NCBI RefSeq assembly: GCF_963666545.1
Contig: NZ_OY762899.1
Location: 372,001 to 436,000, forward strand
Length of the DNA stretch: 64,000 nt
Direction of reading: 5' to 3'
From: an uncultured Bacteroides sp.
GTDB lineage: Bacteria > Bacteroidota > Bacteroidia > Bacteroidales > Bacteroidaceae
Part shown: in pieces, positions 1 through 9,734 of the stretch
Layout: the number at the start of each line of letters is the position of its first letter
Position numbering within the stretch: position 1 is the first letter of the stretch
Made by a program: the position numbers and the translations under genes
Notes under the pieces: generated by a model
The model's input: the letters and a program-made list of their open reading frames with translations, nothing else
Told to the model about the DNA's origin: nothing
Database searches by the model: none

Positions 1-952
1 CATAATTGTACGTGTATGTGTAATCAGCAAGATATTTCTCTTTAGTAACTCCTAATCGGGCCAACGCATACGCTTTAACGCCTTGTTTATTAAGTATCCA
101 AATAGTCTTTGTGTAGTTGTATAGCATTTCCAAATTAGGCACAGAAGGATTATCAGAATCGGGATTCGTCGTGCTGGTAGATTGGGTGTACCATTCGAAA
201 TCCGCACCACTCAAATCAAAAGAACTAGCATTTGCTTCCAAATGATTCATGGCATTATCGCAAATAATGATTGATTTTCCCGGCTCCACCGGATGTTCCT
301 TGCCACTTCCAGGTATCATGGCTACCACCTGCACTGTCATCGCTTCATCCATTTTATCAGGATTATAGGCATATTTTTGCGTAGTAGTAAATTTTGATTC
401 TAGAAGCAGCAATCCATCCGCATAAAGTGTTTGATCAGAGTTGTTATAAACACGGAAGTATTGATCACCATTGTATTGGCTACTAGTTCCGGGTGTATAA
501 GTACCCACTCCATAGATTTCAGCAATTACAAAATCGGCTTTGTCGTTCACCAAATATACACTCAGGTTGAGTGAATAGCTGCCTCCTGTAATTTGAACAT
601 TCTGCTGCGAACCTTGCAAAGATTTGGTTACCAGCGTATCGCTAACAATCGTTTCACCATCAACAAGAGTTTCTTTCGTATACGTGTAAGAAGCCTTTCC
701 GGTAAACGAGACATTGTACAATCCATCGGGTAACTGTGTAACCGCTACTGCAGCATAGTCAACAGAAACCTCTGTAGCTGTGGTTACATTAGTGAAAGTA
801 AAAGAACCCGAATTAACCGATAGGTTTTCAATCGTACCGGGTAAGCTCAAGCCCAAAGATACTTCAGAGGTCTTCACCTCATCATCACTACACGCTGTAA
901 AACTAATTGCAGCAACTGCAAACAATAAAAAAACTGCATACTTGATTCTCAT
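1..952 (-). CDS. DUF4876-like surface lipoprotein, partial
   Basis: The reading frame starts at the ATG at 952 and stays open to the left edge, so the C-terminus is missing (at least 317 residues are present). The N-terminus is a lipoprotein signal (hydrophobic stretch, then SFTAC) followed by SDDEV; acidic residues right after the lipid cysteine are the known Bacteroides surface-export signal. The body is rich in Thr, Ser, Val and Tyr, as expected for beta-sandwich domains. It lies 30 bp downstream of the stop-side partner gene for a TonB receptor on the same strand, so the two are probably co-transcribed as an outer-membrane uptake pair. The DUF4876 name is from recall of this gene pair in Bacteroides; the substrate is unknown. 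Confidence 0.7.
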   Translation of the reverse strand, partial: MRIKYAVFLLFAVAAISFTACSDDEVKTSEVSLGLSLPGTIENLSVNSGSFTFTNVTTATEVSVDYAAVAVTQLPDGLYNVSFTGKASYTYTKETLVDGETIVSDTLVTKSLQGSQQNVQITGGSYSLNLSVYLVNDKADFVIAEIYGVGTYTPGTSSQYNGDQYFRVYNNSDQTLYADGLLLLESKFTTTQKYAYNPDKMDEAMTVQVVAMIPGSGKEHPVEPGKSIIICDNAMNHLEANASSFDLSGADFEWYTQSTSTTNPDSDNPSVPNLEMLYNYTKTIWILNKQGVKAYALARLGVTKEKYLADYTYTYNY

Positions 953-981
953 CTTTAATTTTTATATTTGAGTTATTAATT

Positions 982-3726
982 CTAAAGCTTTACGCTCATC
1001 TCCATTCCAAAATAAGGAGAAGACTGTCGCCTTATCAACTGCGTACCCGAATGATAATCCGGATAGACAGTCAATATTCTATTGACAAAGAAGGCTAAAT
1101 TGATATTTTTGCCGAACTCTTTGGTTGCTTTCAGATTGATATCCATGGCAAGTGGAACCGTTTTTTTATCAAAATAAGAAGAAGCATAGCTTTCTACGAG
1201 GTGCTGCAACTGCGTATCCGTTTTATCAGCCTCAGTAAAGACATGTTCTGTACCCGATTTATCAATATATTTAGTAGGTGTACCATCGTTCCACAAGGGC
1301 TGGCTTCTGGTAAACCATGTGCATTGGGCCGAAGTGGAAAAGATGAGTCCTAACTCCTTTATATAAGTATCAAACATGAAGTTGGTGTTGAACATTTGTT
1401 TCTCATAACCACTTTCCCACTCATATAGACCAATATATTGCAATTGTTCATTATCGAGCAGAATGGAGGAGGATTTATAAAAAGGCATACTATTGCTGTA
1501 TATGGTACGAAACCATGCACCATTAATCGTTATCTTGGTGCTAAGCGATTCTATTCGTTTGGATGAATACTGAAACTCTATCCCTTGTTTATACAATCGT
1601 GTTCCATTACCCACCATACTGTAAGTATTGAGCAATGTATCCTGTGTGTAAGCCATATTTTCTAACGCCGGAGACCCTGTTAAAGTAGAAGCATCAATAG
1701 AAGTAGCATCATAATTTTTATATGCCAATGCTTTATAATATGAGATATCGCGGAAAGCATTCTTCATGCGTTCATCGAAGTAAGTCACCGAAAAACTGTT
1801 TCCACGGTAAGAAGCTCCTAGTCTCACTTCCCATTTACGGTTTTGTGCCGGTTCCAGATTATAGTTCGTGTTATCCCACTTATACGTCATCATGTTGATC
1901 CGCCGATAATCCGCATTGTTATGATAATAATTCAACTGCACAATATCCTGATAATATGCATCCGGATAAAGGTGATCCACCGTCGGCGTTTTAGTATGCC
2001 AACCCAAACCAGCTGTTAAATCTATTTCCCACCCGTCACCAAATGTAGGAAGTGTCCATTTTGCATTGATACGAGGGTCAAGATACACCTTTCCACTCAT
2101 CTTGTAAGCATCCGAGAGGTTGAGCAGAGAAATAGCACGCACACCGCCTACAAAGTCAAACTGATGTTGGCCAACAGAAAATTTTAATGCATCTTCGACA
2201 TAAAAAACAATTTCTTCCGTTGCCGGAATATCTTTATAATTGCGTGGGCGACTGGAAGAGGAATAAAATAGCGGACGGGTAACATCATAAACCTGTCCGT
2301 CTCCGAAGTTTTTATTATAAGTCCACTGTACTCCTGTTTTAAGCGTATGCGAAGCAGACAACCATTTGAACTCAGAAGTAGTAGCGAGTTTGGCGTAAGC
2401 ATTCATCGGTTTGCCATCTGCCAGGAAATTAGCGGTATAGGTATAAGGCAGGTATTCACCATCATGTTCGCCCGTCTCCAAGCTATTAGGCACTGCTGTT
2501 GGCCGGTCTATCGATACTGTTTTGGTTCGCTTCAACTGATTGAACTCCTGAGTAAGGGAAGCCGTCGCCTCGAGTTTACGAAGGAATTTATTATGAAGAA
2601 AATCAATGGTAAACGTTCCACCCAGACTGAATTTATCATAAGAAGAATCGTACACATCTCCTTCGAGTGTGATGTCTGGATCAGATTTAGAATTGTCAAA
2701 CGATCCGGTATAATCCGCATTCGCATCCCATTCATACCGAAAAGCCGAATTCTCACCAACACTGTGCAGGCGAGCTGACGCACTGACACGTTTATAGTTT
2801 TCCAATTTATTGCGTGGATCTACCTTAGAGTCCAGATACCCAAGATCAGTATTGAGTATGTACTTTCCCCCGGAAAGTTCGAAGCCTTTTCCCACAGAAA
2901 AGAGCTTACTGTATTGATCAGCCTTGAAACGGGCTTGCAGAGGAGTTTCCTCCTTTCTCCTTTTTATTTTCACCAGTCCGCTCGTCAGGTTACCGTATTC
3001 CACAGAAGGTATACCACGGACTACCTCCACGCTTTCAATATTATCCGTAGAGATCATTCGCATATCTATCCCTTTAGACACAGATACTTTATCGGAACTT
3101 TCACCGGGTACATATTGAAGATTACCATCCGTATTCATTGGTACGCCATCTACCATAAAAGCTACGCCAAGCGAAGAGATAGATTCTCCCGTAGGTCCCG
3201 CCTCGCGCAAACTGATAAGATTGGTCACGCCCATTTTGGGGTCTACCGACTTACCTCCAGGCAATAATTCCAATAAATCAGTAAAGCTAGTGGGTTGCAG
3301 ATGCTCCATGGCTGTGTGATCTATCTTCGACGAACTGGTTATCCCTTTTGATTCAGAGGCAGTAACAATCACTTCATTGAGCGAAGTAGCTGAAGAATGA
3401 AGAAAAAACGAGAACGTATTTCCGACAGGTAACTGTATTCTCTGCTCTAACTTATCGTAGCCTAAATATGAAATAATGATTCGGTAAGCACCAGCATGCA
3501 TACCGGCAAAATGAAACCGTCCGTTACTATCGGATATACTTCCATAAGAGGTACCTTTCTCCGATAGTAGCTGAATCGTAGCAAAACTAAGTACTTCACG
3601 AGACTGAAAATCCCGCACGGTTCCAGAGACAGAGACTGTCTTATTTCCCTTTTGACCCTGTGCCTGCACATTCACTAAGAGAGCGAAAAACAATAGGTAT
3701 ACAACAATAATTCCGAGTCGCATCAT
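982..3726 (-). CDS. TonB-dependent outer membrane receptor
   Basis: 914 residues. A signal peptide ending near VQAQ is followed by a carboxypeptidase-regulatory-like beta domain (about residues 30-115, with SGTVRDFQSREVLSFATIQL), a TonB plug (about 120-250, with GVAFMVDGVPMNTDGNLQY and IESVEVVRGIPSVEYGNLTSG) and a long 22-strand-type barrel ending in YFGMEMSVKL. This architecture imports a substrate across the outer membrane using TonB energy. It is shorter than typical SusC proteins and has no SusD neighbour; its partner is the lipoprotein gene just downstream, so a metal, cofactor or peptide ligand is as likely as a glycan. The substrate cannot be read from sequence. Confidence 0.88.
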   Translation of the reverse strand: MMRLGIIVVYLLFFALLVNVQAQGQKGNKTVSVSGTVRDFQSREVLSFATIQLLSEKGTSYGSISDSNGRFHFAGMHAGAYRIIISYLGYDKLEQRIQLPVGNTFSFFLHSSATSLNEVIVTASESKGITSSSKIDHTAMEHLQPTSFTDLLELLPGGKSVDPKMGVTNLISLREAGPTGESISSLGVAFMVDGVPMNTDGNLQYVPGESSDKVSVSKGIDMRMISTDNIESVEVVRGIPSVEYGNLTSGLVKIKRRKEETPLQARFKADQYSKLFSVGKGFELSGGKYILNTDLGYLDSKVDPRNKLENYKRVSASARLHSVGENSAFRYEWDANADYTGSFDNSKSDPDITLEGDVYDSSYDKFSLGGTFTIDFLHNKFLRKLEATASLTQEFNQLKRTKTVSIDRPTAVPNSLETGEHDGEYLPYTYTANFLADGKPMNAYAKLATTSEFKWLSASHTLKTGVQWTYNKNFGDGQVYDVTRPLFYSSSSRPRNYKDIPATEEIVFYVEDALKFSVGQHQFDFVGGVRAISLLNLSDAYKMSGKVYLDPRINAKWTLPTFGDGWEIDLTAGLGWHTKTPTVDHLYPDAYYQDIVQLNYYHNNADYRRINMMTYKWDNTNYNLEPAQNRKWEVRLGASYRGNSFSVTYFDERMKNAFRDISYYKALAYKNYDATSIDASTLTGSPALENMAYTQDTLLNTYSMVGNGTRLYKQGIEFQYSSKRIESLSTKITINGAWFRTIYSNSMPFYKSSSILLDNEQLQYIGLYEWESGYEKQMFNTNFMFDTYIKELGLIFSTSAQCTWFTRSQPLWNDGTPTKYIDKSGTEHVFTEADKTDTQLQHLVESYASSYFDKKTVPLAMDINLKATKEFGKNINLAFFVNRILTVYPDYHSGTQLIRRQSSPYFGMEMSVKL

Positions 3727-3745
3727 TTGTGATTTTTTACAAATG

Positions 3746-3776
3746 CAAATTTACCGACATTGAAGCGCCAACACAA
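3746..3776 (-). promoter_or_regulatory. Predicted promoter of the TonB receptor operon
   Basis: On the minus strand a TAAATTTG -7 box (3753-3746) lies 20 bp from a TTG -33 box (3776-3774), close to the Bacteroidota consensus. It sits about 20 bp upstream of the receptor ATG. Confidence 0.45.
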
Positions 3777-3923
3777 TACCCATAATTAGGTATATCTGTC
3801 ACATACTATATGTATTATTAAGTTATATTGAGTATTAAATACCTAAATAGGAGTAATAGCTCTTTTTTTGTTTTGAACTAATTAGTAGAGGAGTCTGTTT
3901 TAAAAGAGAACCATATCTGAATA

Positions 3924-5036
3924 GTGATGATTCTATACATCACTATCAATGAATCAAAATATCCTATGAATATTATCGAAAAGTTAATGTCCGAAGCTAG
4001 CTACCATATCTTGTTTGGGACTGCTCTATTCCTCATTTCCATTGTTATCACATTTATTATTTATAGGTGGGTAATCAGTATGCTTCGGAAAAAAGCATTA
4101 AAAACCAAAACCAGAGTTGACGACTTTGCAATTGATATTCTAAAAATACCTATTCTATGGCTTTTAGTTTGGATTCTATTTAAGATCTTTAGCCACTCAT
4201 TTCTCTCTCAAACTACAATTTTTGATCTGCTGATGAAGGTCAATAATGTTTTATTGATACTCACCATTGGTTGGGTACTTATAAAGTTAGTCAAAACCCT
4301 GTTTTACTATTATCTGAATAGACAAGACATGACGGTGGCCGACAATCTGAATGCTCGCAGGAACTTTACTAAAATGAAGATATTCGAGAATATCATTGTA
4401 GCAATCATCTCCATTATTATTATAGCTTTTTGTTTAATGACGTTTGATGAGGTTCGATCTATAGGCATCAGCCTTTTGACTTCAGCCGGAATAGCAGGTG
4501 TTATTGTTGGTTTTGCCGCTCAAAAGAGCCTAGCGACTGTGCTTGCAGGTATACAGATAGCTATTACTCAACCTATCAGACTGGATGATGTGGTAGTGGT
4601 TGAAGGTGAATGGGGACGTATTGAGGAGATCACGTTAACGTATGTGGTGGTAAAAATCTGGGATGAAAGGAGACTGGTGCTTCCCGTAACCTATTTTATT
4701 GAACATCCGTTTCAGAACTGGACACGGCATACATCGAAGATACTTGGTACTATCTTTTTATATGTAGATTACTCTCTACCCGTGGATGCACTCAGAACTG
4801 AACTCTTACGATTGCTTGAAAATCATTCGCTATGGGACAAGCGGGTGGCTAACATTCAGGTTACTGACACGAAAGAACAATATAAAGAATTAAGGATATT
4901 GGTGAGTAGTCAAAACTCCTCTCTTAACTGGGACTTACGGGTAGATATACGAGAAAAGCTAATTGATTTTATAAATAGTAAATATCCTGATTGTTTCACT
5001 AAAACTCGCCTTGTAGGGAGTTTACAACAGCAATAA
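3924..5036 (+). CDS. MscS-family mechanosensitive channel
   Basis: 370 residues. Several N-terminal membrane helices lead into the pore-lining helix and beta domain of the MscS family, visible as GIAGVIVGFAAQKSLATVLA, then ITQPIRLDDVVVVEGEWG and a C-terminal alpha/beta part. Such channels release solutes on hypo-osmotic shock. An in-frame ATG at 3966 (MNIIEKLMS) is an equally plausible start, since the first 14 residues look unlike the family. It is a single gene facing the aldo/keto reductase gene, with a shared hairpin between them. Confidence 0.88.
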   Translation: MMILYITINESKYPMNIIEKLMSEASYHILFGTALFLISIVITFIIYRWVISMLRKKALKTKTRVDDFAIDILKIPILWLLVWILFKIFSHSFLSQTTIFDLLMKVNNVLLILTIGWVLIKLVKTLFYYYLNRQDMTVADNLNARRNFTKMKIFENIIVAIISIIIIAFCLMTFDEVRSIGISLLTSAGIAGVIVGFAAQKSLATVLAGIQIAITQPIRLDDVVVVEGEWGRIEEITLTYVVVKIWDERRLVLPVTYFIEHPFQNWTRHTSKILGTIFLYVDYSLPVDALRTELLRLLENHSLWDKRVANIQVTDTKEQYKELRILVSSQNSSLNWDLRVDIREKLIDFINSKYPDCFTKTRLVGSLQQQ

Positions 5037-5045
5037 ATCCGTTTA

Positions 5046-5088
5046 AATCAAAGGCCTAATTTATCTAAGAGAGACTAAGCCTTTGATT
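5046..5088. terminator. Bidirectional terminator between convergent genes
   Basis: AATCAAAGGC at 5046-5055 pairs perfectly with GCCTTTGATT at 5079-5088. The hairpin lies between the convergent stops at 5036 and 5101. Confidence 0.55.
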
Positions 5089-5100
5089 ATAAATGTGCTA

Positions 5101-6093
5101 TTATTTACTTTTATCGACTAACGCCATACTTGAAGCAGGATATCGATTACCCGTATTCGGATATTTAGCAATGATGCTTTCTATTTCTGTAATATCGCCT
5201 TCGTTTAACTCAATCTCAACCGCTTTCGCATTTAATTCTAGATATTTTCGTCTCTTAGTTCCGGGAATAGGGATGATATTCGAACCTTTTGCTAGAATCC
5301 ATGCCAATGCTAATTGTGCTGCATTAATATCTTTACCATAGGCAAATTCAGTTAGCTCTTTCATCAGGTTCTGGTTGTTAATGAGATGTTCGCCTTGAAA
5401 ACGGGGCAATTGCATTCTGGCGTCGCTCGCTCCTATCCGGTTCATGTCAAAGTTCTCGGTAAACATCCCACGCCCTAGCGGAGAGAACGGCACAAAAGTC
5501 ATTCCCATCTCAGTTATCGCCGGCAGAATTTCGGTTTCCACATCTCTTGTTAAAAGCGAATATTCGCTCTGCAAAGCAGAAATGGGATGAACTGCATTTG
5601 CTTTCTTAATATTGGCCACAGAAGCTTCCGAAAGTCCCAGATACTTTACTTTGCCTTCTTTCACTAGTTCGGCCATCGCACCTACCGTTTCTTCTATCGG
5701 CACATTCGGGTCTACACGATGAGCATAGTAAAGATCGATGCAATCTATATTCAATCGCTTAAGACTTAACTCCACAGCCTGTCTCATGTATTGGGGAGAA
5801 CCATCGAATACACTAGCCAAAAGATTTTCGCCCGTGTATTTAAAGCCAAATTTGGTAGCTATAAAAACCTTATCTCGATTTTCTTTTAATACCTTGGACA
5901 GTAACTCTTCATTTTTCCCTCCACCATAAAAATCGGCTGTATCCCAAAAGTTAATGCCTAAGTCCAAAGCTTTGTGCAAGGTTGCGATACTTTCTTCTTC
6001 ATTACCTTCTCCATAAGCATGAGACATCCCCATGCATCCCAGACCTATTGCAGATAGCTGCTCACCGGTTGTTCCTAATCTTTTGTACTTCAT
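5101..6093 (-). CDS. Aldo/keto reductase
   Basis: 330 residues, the usual length for the YajO/YakC-like branch. The family signatures are visible: [14 protein letters not shown] (catalytic Asp and Tyr), VFIATKFGF (catalytic Lys), [13 protein letters not shown] (catalytic His) and [15 protein letters not shown] near the C-terminus for NADPH binding. It reduces an aldehyde or ketone with NADPH in the cytoplasm; the substrate cannot be deduced. It is monocistronic, convergent with the MscS gene. Confidence 0.9.
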   Translation of the reverse strand: MKYKRLGTTGEQLSAIGLGCMGMSHAYGEGNEEESIATLHKALDLGINFWDTADFYGGGKNEELLSKVLKENRDKVFIATKFGFKYTGENLLASVFDGSPQYMRQAVELSLKRLNIDCIDLYYAHRVDPNVPIEETVGAMAELVKEGKVKYLGLSEASVANIKKANAVHPISALQSEYSLLTRDVETEILPAITEMGMTFVPFSPLGRGMFTENFDMNRIGASDARMQLPRFQGEHLINNQNLMKELTEFAYGKDINAAQLALAWILAKGSNIIPIPGTKRRKYLELNAKAVEIELNEGDITEIESIIAKYPNTGNRYPASSMALVDKSK

Positions 6094-6248
6094 AACTCTA
6101 TTGTTCTTTGATTTTGATATATAGCAAAGGTAAGTTGTTATTGGAAGATCGGATTAAAAGATATCAAAGGATTTCTTATAAATATCAAATATAACGCTAT
6201 CAACTCAATTGGCAGCATTGCATCTTTGCTTCCACTTTAAATGAGCTC

Positions 6249-6288
6249 AAAAAAGACTTAAGCGTTTGAGAAAACACTTAGGTCTTTT
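6249..6288 (-). terminator. Terminator of hemG
   Basis: On the minus strand AAAAGACCTAAGTG pairs with CGCTTAAGTCTTTT with minor mismatches and is followed by a T run. It begins about 40 bp after the hemG stop. Confidence 0.5.
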
Positions 6289-6325
6289 ACCTTCAATGAG
6301 ACTACATATCATCATCTCTCCCACT

Positions 6326-7696
6326 TTATTTAGCAAAAGCGCCCACCTCTTCAGCAATGCAGGTGGCTTGCTTTATACGATCGGCCATTCCAATACCATC
6401 ACGAATACTTCCGGCCAGAGTCAAACCGGGATAGATTTTTTGAAGATGAGCAATGCAATTAAGCCTCTGTTCACTATCTACCCCATACTGAGGAATGGCC
6501 CATTCATGACGAAAGATATGCATCTTATCAGGCTCTGTGCCAACAGGATAACCTAGCATGCGATGAAGTGCATCGACAACCAGTTCTTTTAACTCTGCAT
6601 CACTAAGCTGCAACAGCTCCGGATGCTTCATCCCCCCGGCAAAAAAGGAAAGTGAAGCACCTCCCTCGGGAGCTCTGTTAGCGTAACATGAAGAATTGAA
6701 CAAGATGCCCAGTAGCCGCTCTTTTTCTTTCGAAGGAATCAGTCCGCCAAAAGCTAGCGGCACGCAGGAGGCGTCTTTCATGCCTACACCGATTTGCACT
6801 ACGGGTGCATAACGCAGTGAAGCGATAGGTCCCATCCATTCAAAGTCGATAAATGAAAATAGTAGAGGCAATGCATAGGCGGGAACAGTAGATATCACTT
6901 GTTTGGAGTGAATGTGTTCTCCGGTCGACGGAACTTCAGTAGTCCAGCCATCACCGGACGGATACACTTTGAGGTTACCGGCTGAAAGAAGAATGCGTTC
7001 ATCAGTTATTTTAGTACGAAGAGTGGTTGCCAGATTCTCAAATCCACCTTTTACGGAGAATACTTCTTTGGACACTCCTTGCTTCTTTTCTTCAGCTAAA
7101 ACAGGATGCCTTTTGATTGCTCCACGAATGAAACTGCCGTAGTTTTGCTCTAAATGATAGAGTTTGGGCATGGCAAAACGAGTAACCAGATTGTCCGGAT
7201 CTCCGGCATAAATACCTGATATAAAAGGATCGACAGCATAGTCAAGATAGGATTTCCCTAACCGGCGACGGGTCAGAGAAGCAATGCTCTCCAAAGGATC
7301 GTTTCCTTTCTTTCGGAATGGCTCGAATAAGACTCTTGCTTTGTCATACCACGTGAATAGCGGTGTATGAACAGCTTCACCCAAACTGCCCGGCAAAGGG
7401 TGAAACATTCCTTTCTTCCAGATAAGTCGCACTTTGGATTCTTTGCGAGCTATCTCGAATGTGCAATCATTATTCAGCTTTTTGAATAATTCTACCACCT
7501 CAATATTGGAAACCACTCCAGTGTTAGGTCCTGATTCAAAAACAAAACCCTCGTCGGACACGGTGCACATCTGTCCGCCTACCCTGTCACCTTTTTCAAT
7601 TAAAAGAACATCTATCCCTTTTTCCAATAGCAAAAAAGCAGTAGTCAGGCCGGTGATGCCTGCACCAAAGATTATCACATCTACATTTCTATCCAT
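6326..7696 (-). CDS. hemG: Protoporphyrinogen oxidase
   Basis: 456 residues. The N-terminal FAD dinucleotide-binding motif is clear (IIFGAGITGLTTAFLLLEKG, then GDRVGGQM), and the C-terminal amine-oxidase part carries GSIRDGIGMADRIKQA, where FAD-contacting residues lie. This is the HemY-type oxygen-dependent enzyme that converts protoporphyrinogen IX (or coproporphyrinogen in related enzymes) to the porphyrin in haem synthesis. Protoporphyrinogen and coproporphyrinogen oxidases are hard to tell apart by eye. It is monocistronic; its upstream region contains the inserted repeat element at 7777-8063. Confidence 0.85.
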   Translation of the reverse strand: MDRNVDVIIFGAGITGLTTAFLLLEKGIDVLLIEKGDRVGGQMCTVSDEGFVFESGPNTGVVSNIEVVELFKKLNNDCTFEIARKESKVRLIWKKGMFHPLPGSLGEAVHTPLFTWYDKARVLFEPFRKKGNDPLESIASLTRRRLGKSYLDYAVDPFISGIYAGDPDNLVTRFAMPKLYHLEQNYGSFIRGAIKRHPVLAEEKKQGVSKEVFSVKGGFENLATTLRTKITDERILLSAGNLKVYPSGDGWTTEVPSTGEHIHSKQVISTVPAYALPLLFSFIDFEWMGPIASLRYAPVVQIGVGMKDASCVPLAFGGLIPSKEKERLLGILFNSSCYANRAPEGGASLSFFAGGMKHPELLQLSDAELKELVVDALHRMLGYPVGTEPDKMHIFRHEWAIPQYGVDSEQRLNCIAHLQKIYPGLTLAGSIRDGIGMADRIKQATCIAEEVGAFAK

Positions 7697-7776
7697 CTCT
7701 TTATTTTAACTCCCAAAAGTACAACTTTTAATCGTCATACACAATCCACATTAATGAAGATTGAAATACTTAAAAT

Positions 7777-8063
7777 CAATGTCGTTTAGTTAAGTGCGGT
7801 GTACCATTAGAATGAATAAAAAAGAAGCATTCAGTAAGTTGTTTGTTAACTTTTAAGAAATCATTCAATACCCCTCCACAGACCTTGTGAGAGGGGGCTG
7901 GTTAACTAGTTAGTTCAGCACGGTTAACTAGTTAATTAACCGTGCTGAACTAGTTAATTAACCGAGGTGAACTAGTTAATTAACCGAGGTGAACTAGTAA
8001 GATCCATTTGGACGATGTTATATGTAAATAAATAGTGGTAATGAGCTTAACTAAACGACATTG
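7777..8063. mobile_element. MITE-like repeat, copy 1, with intact ends
   Basis: 287 bp, no coding capacity. It begins with CAATGTCGTTTAGTTAAG (7777-7794) and ends with the exact reverse complement (8046-8063). The 10-bp sequence TACTTAAAAT flanks it on both sides (7767-7776 and 8064-8073), which is a target-site duplication. Inside are a CCCCTC...GAGGGG hairpin (7871-7896) and five near-identical units with a 22-bp period (7902, 7924, 7946, 7968, 7990). Related copies lie at 34151 and 54259. Perfect terminal repeats plus a 10-bp duplication point to transposition by a DDE transposase acting in trans, possibly IS4-like; no transposase is in the window. Confidence 0.85.
7901..8000. repeat. Five-unit array with exact 22-bp period
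   Basis: The tetranucleotide AAC of each unit recurs at 22-bp steps from 7904. Units 3 to 5 share GAACTAGTTAATTAACCGAG, while units 1 and 2 are variants. The array lies inside MITE copy 1. Confidence 0.8.
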
Positions 8064-8070
8064 TACTTAA

Positions 8071-8120
8071 AATAGAAAAAAGGGCCAAGTAGTTAACCAA
8101 CCACCCGGCCCTTTTCTATT
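8071..8120 (-). terminator. Terminator of the peptide transporter gene
   Basis: On the minus strand AATAGAAAAGGGCC (8120-8107) pairs with GGCCCTTTTTTCTATT (8086-8071), giving a GC-rich stem and T-rich tail directly after the stop at 8139. The MITE's right target duplication overlaps its outer edge. Confidence 0.6.
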
Positions 8121-8138
8121 TTACCATTTGTATATTCG

Positions 8139-9650
8139 TTATTTGGCTACTTTTTCAAGCCATTTCAACATGAATAGCATTGTAATCATTGAAATGCTAC
8201 AAGCTACAACGAAGACTGTCCACGTAAGCCAGATAGGCACTGATTCATAAAAAACCGCACCAATAAATAATAGTTGATTACCTACAGCGGTAGCACCCAG
8301 CCATCCACCTTGCATGGTTCCCTGATACTTGGGAGGAGCAACCTTAGACACAAAAGAAATGCCCAATGGGGAAATATACAGTTCAGCAACCGTAAGGATC
8401 AGATAAGTAAACATCAGCAAGAATGGCGTAACTTTAACCGGTGAAGAGCCCAATACAAGAATTTCTTTATGTAATGGCAGATTGGAAAAATAAGAACCTA
8501 CCGCCATAATAACAAAAGCGGATGCTGCAATTCCCATACCAATAGCTATCTTCTTGGGCGTTGAAGGTTCTTTTCCGCGAGCACGCTGCCAAGCAAATAT
8601 AGCCATAATTACAGGAGTAAGAAAGACCACAAAGAAAGGATTGAGCGATTGGAATAATTCAGCCGCAATAGCGGTTCCAAAAAGGTTAAGATCAGTATAT
8701 TCCTTGGCAAAGTAAGTCAGCGTCAAACCGTTTTGATGGAACGAGAACCAAAAGAAGATAATGATTCCAAACACTGCAAAAAGTGCGTATATACGTTGCT
8801 TTACTTCTTTTATATCCATTTCAGCCACAGCTCCCTCTGCATTCGCAGCAACTTTATTCTTGGGGTCGGGAAACGTTTTTTTGTTCTTAAGATAAATAAG
8901 CAATGAAAGAAGCATAGCCAAGATAGCAATACCAAATGCATAGTGAAATCCGGTAGTAAACACGTTCAGGTAATCGGCAGCAAAAACCGAAAGGTCTGAA
9001 ACAGGAGAAGCAGAAACTTTTCCTGCAAGATCAGTAAACAACGTAGATGCTTCAGGAGATAGCGTACCGGCAAGTTGGCTATGACAAAGTGCAGGTAGAT
9101 CAGCATTATAAGTATACCCGTGAGTGGAAAGCCACCAACCACGAATACCTATAGCAGCGAGAGGAGCAAAAATGGCTCCAACATTAATGAACATGTAGAA
9201 AAGTGAGAAACCTGAATCTCTCATGCTAGAGTATTCCTTATTGTCATACATCTGACCCACAAGTGCTTGAAGGTTGCCTTTGAAAAGTCCGTTACCAAAA
9301 GCGATGACTAACAGGCCAACACAAGTGATAGTGAGGAAAAGAGTCTTATCTACTACCGGAGTTGGAGTAGGAATAGCCAGCATTAGATATCCCAATGCCA
9401 TGATAATTAATCCGGCTAAAATGGTACCTTTATAGTTGCGTGTTTTATCGGCTATCACACCACCGACGAAAGCAAGGATGTAAATTGAAAAATAAAAAAC
9501 AGAATAAATAAGTCCGGCATCTTTTCCATTCAAGCCAAATTTGGCCTGAAGAAATAATACCAGAATCGCCATCATGGTATAAAAACCAAACCGCTCACCA
9601 AGATTCGCCAAGGCAGCAGACACTAATCCTTTGGGATGTTTCTCAAACAT
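8139..9650 (-). CDS. POT-family peptide MFS transporter
   Basis: 503 residues with about 12-14 hydrophobic helices. NLGERFGFYTM near residue 15 is the ExxER region of proton-coupled oligopeptide transporters, although the first Glu is Asn here, as in several Bacteroidota members. GNGLFKGNLQALVGQ (helix 4) and ISPLGISFVSKVAPPKYQGT (helix 10) also fit. It probably imports di- and tripeptides across the inner membrane. It is monocistronic. Confidence 0.85.
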   Translation of the reverse strand: MFEKHPKGLVSAALANLGERFGFYTMMAILVLFLQAKFGLNGKDAGLIYSVFYFSIYILAFVGGVIADKTRNYKGTILAGLIIMALGYLMLAIPTPTPVVDKTLFLTITCVGLLVIAFGNGLFKGNLQALVGQMYDNKEYSSMRDSGFSLFYMFINVGAIFAPLAAIGIRGWWLSTHGYTYNADLPALCHSQLAGTLSPEASTLFTDLAGKVSASPVSDLSVFAADYLNVFTTGFHYAFGIAILAMLLSLLIYLKNKKTFPDPKNKVAANAEGAVAEMDIKEVKQRIYALFAVFGIIIFFWFSFHQNGLTLTYFAKEYTDLNLFGTAIAAELFQSLNPFFVVFLTPVIMAIFAWQRARGKEPSTPKKIAIGMGIAASAFVIMAVGSYFSNLPLHKEILVLGSSPVKVTPFLLMFTYLILTVAELYISPLGISFVSKVAPPKYQGTMQGGWLGATAVGNQLLFIGAVFYESVPIWLTWTVFVVACSISMITMLFMLKWLEKVAK

Positions 9651-9734
9651 AAACTATTATTTTTTGAATTAATACATACTATCAAAAAGAGCACTTAAAT
9701 CATATTTTATGCAAATATATACTTTTTGCTATAT

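Noticed and set aside
780-971. Plus-strand frame of 63 codons opposite the DUF4876 gene
   Set aside because: It is antisense to a clear lipoprotein signal and shows no protein-like features.
7860-8000. CRISPR array
   Set aside because: Units are 22 bp in direct contact with no unique spacers, and no cas genes are near.
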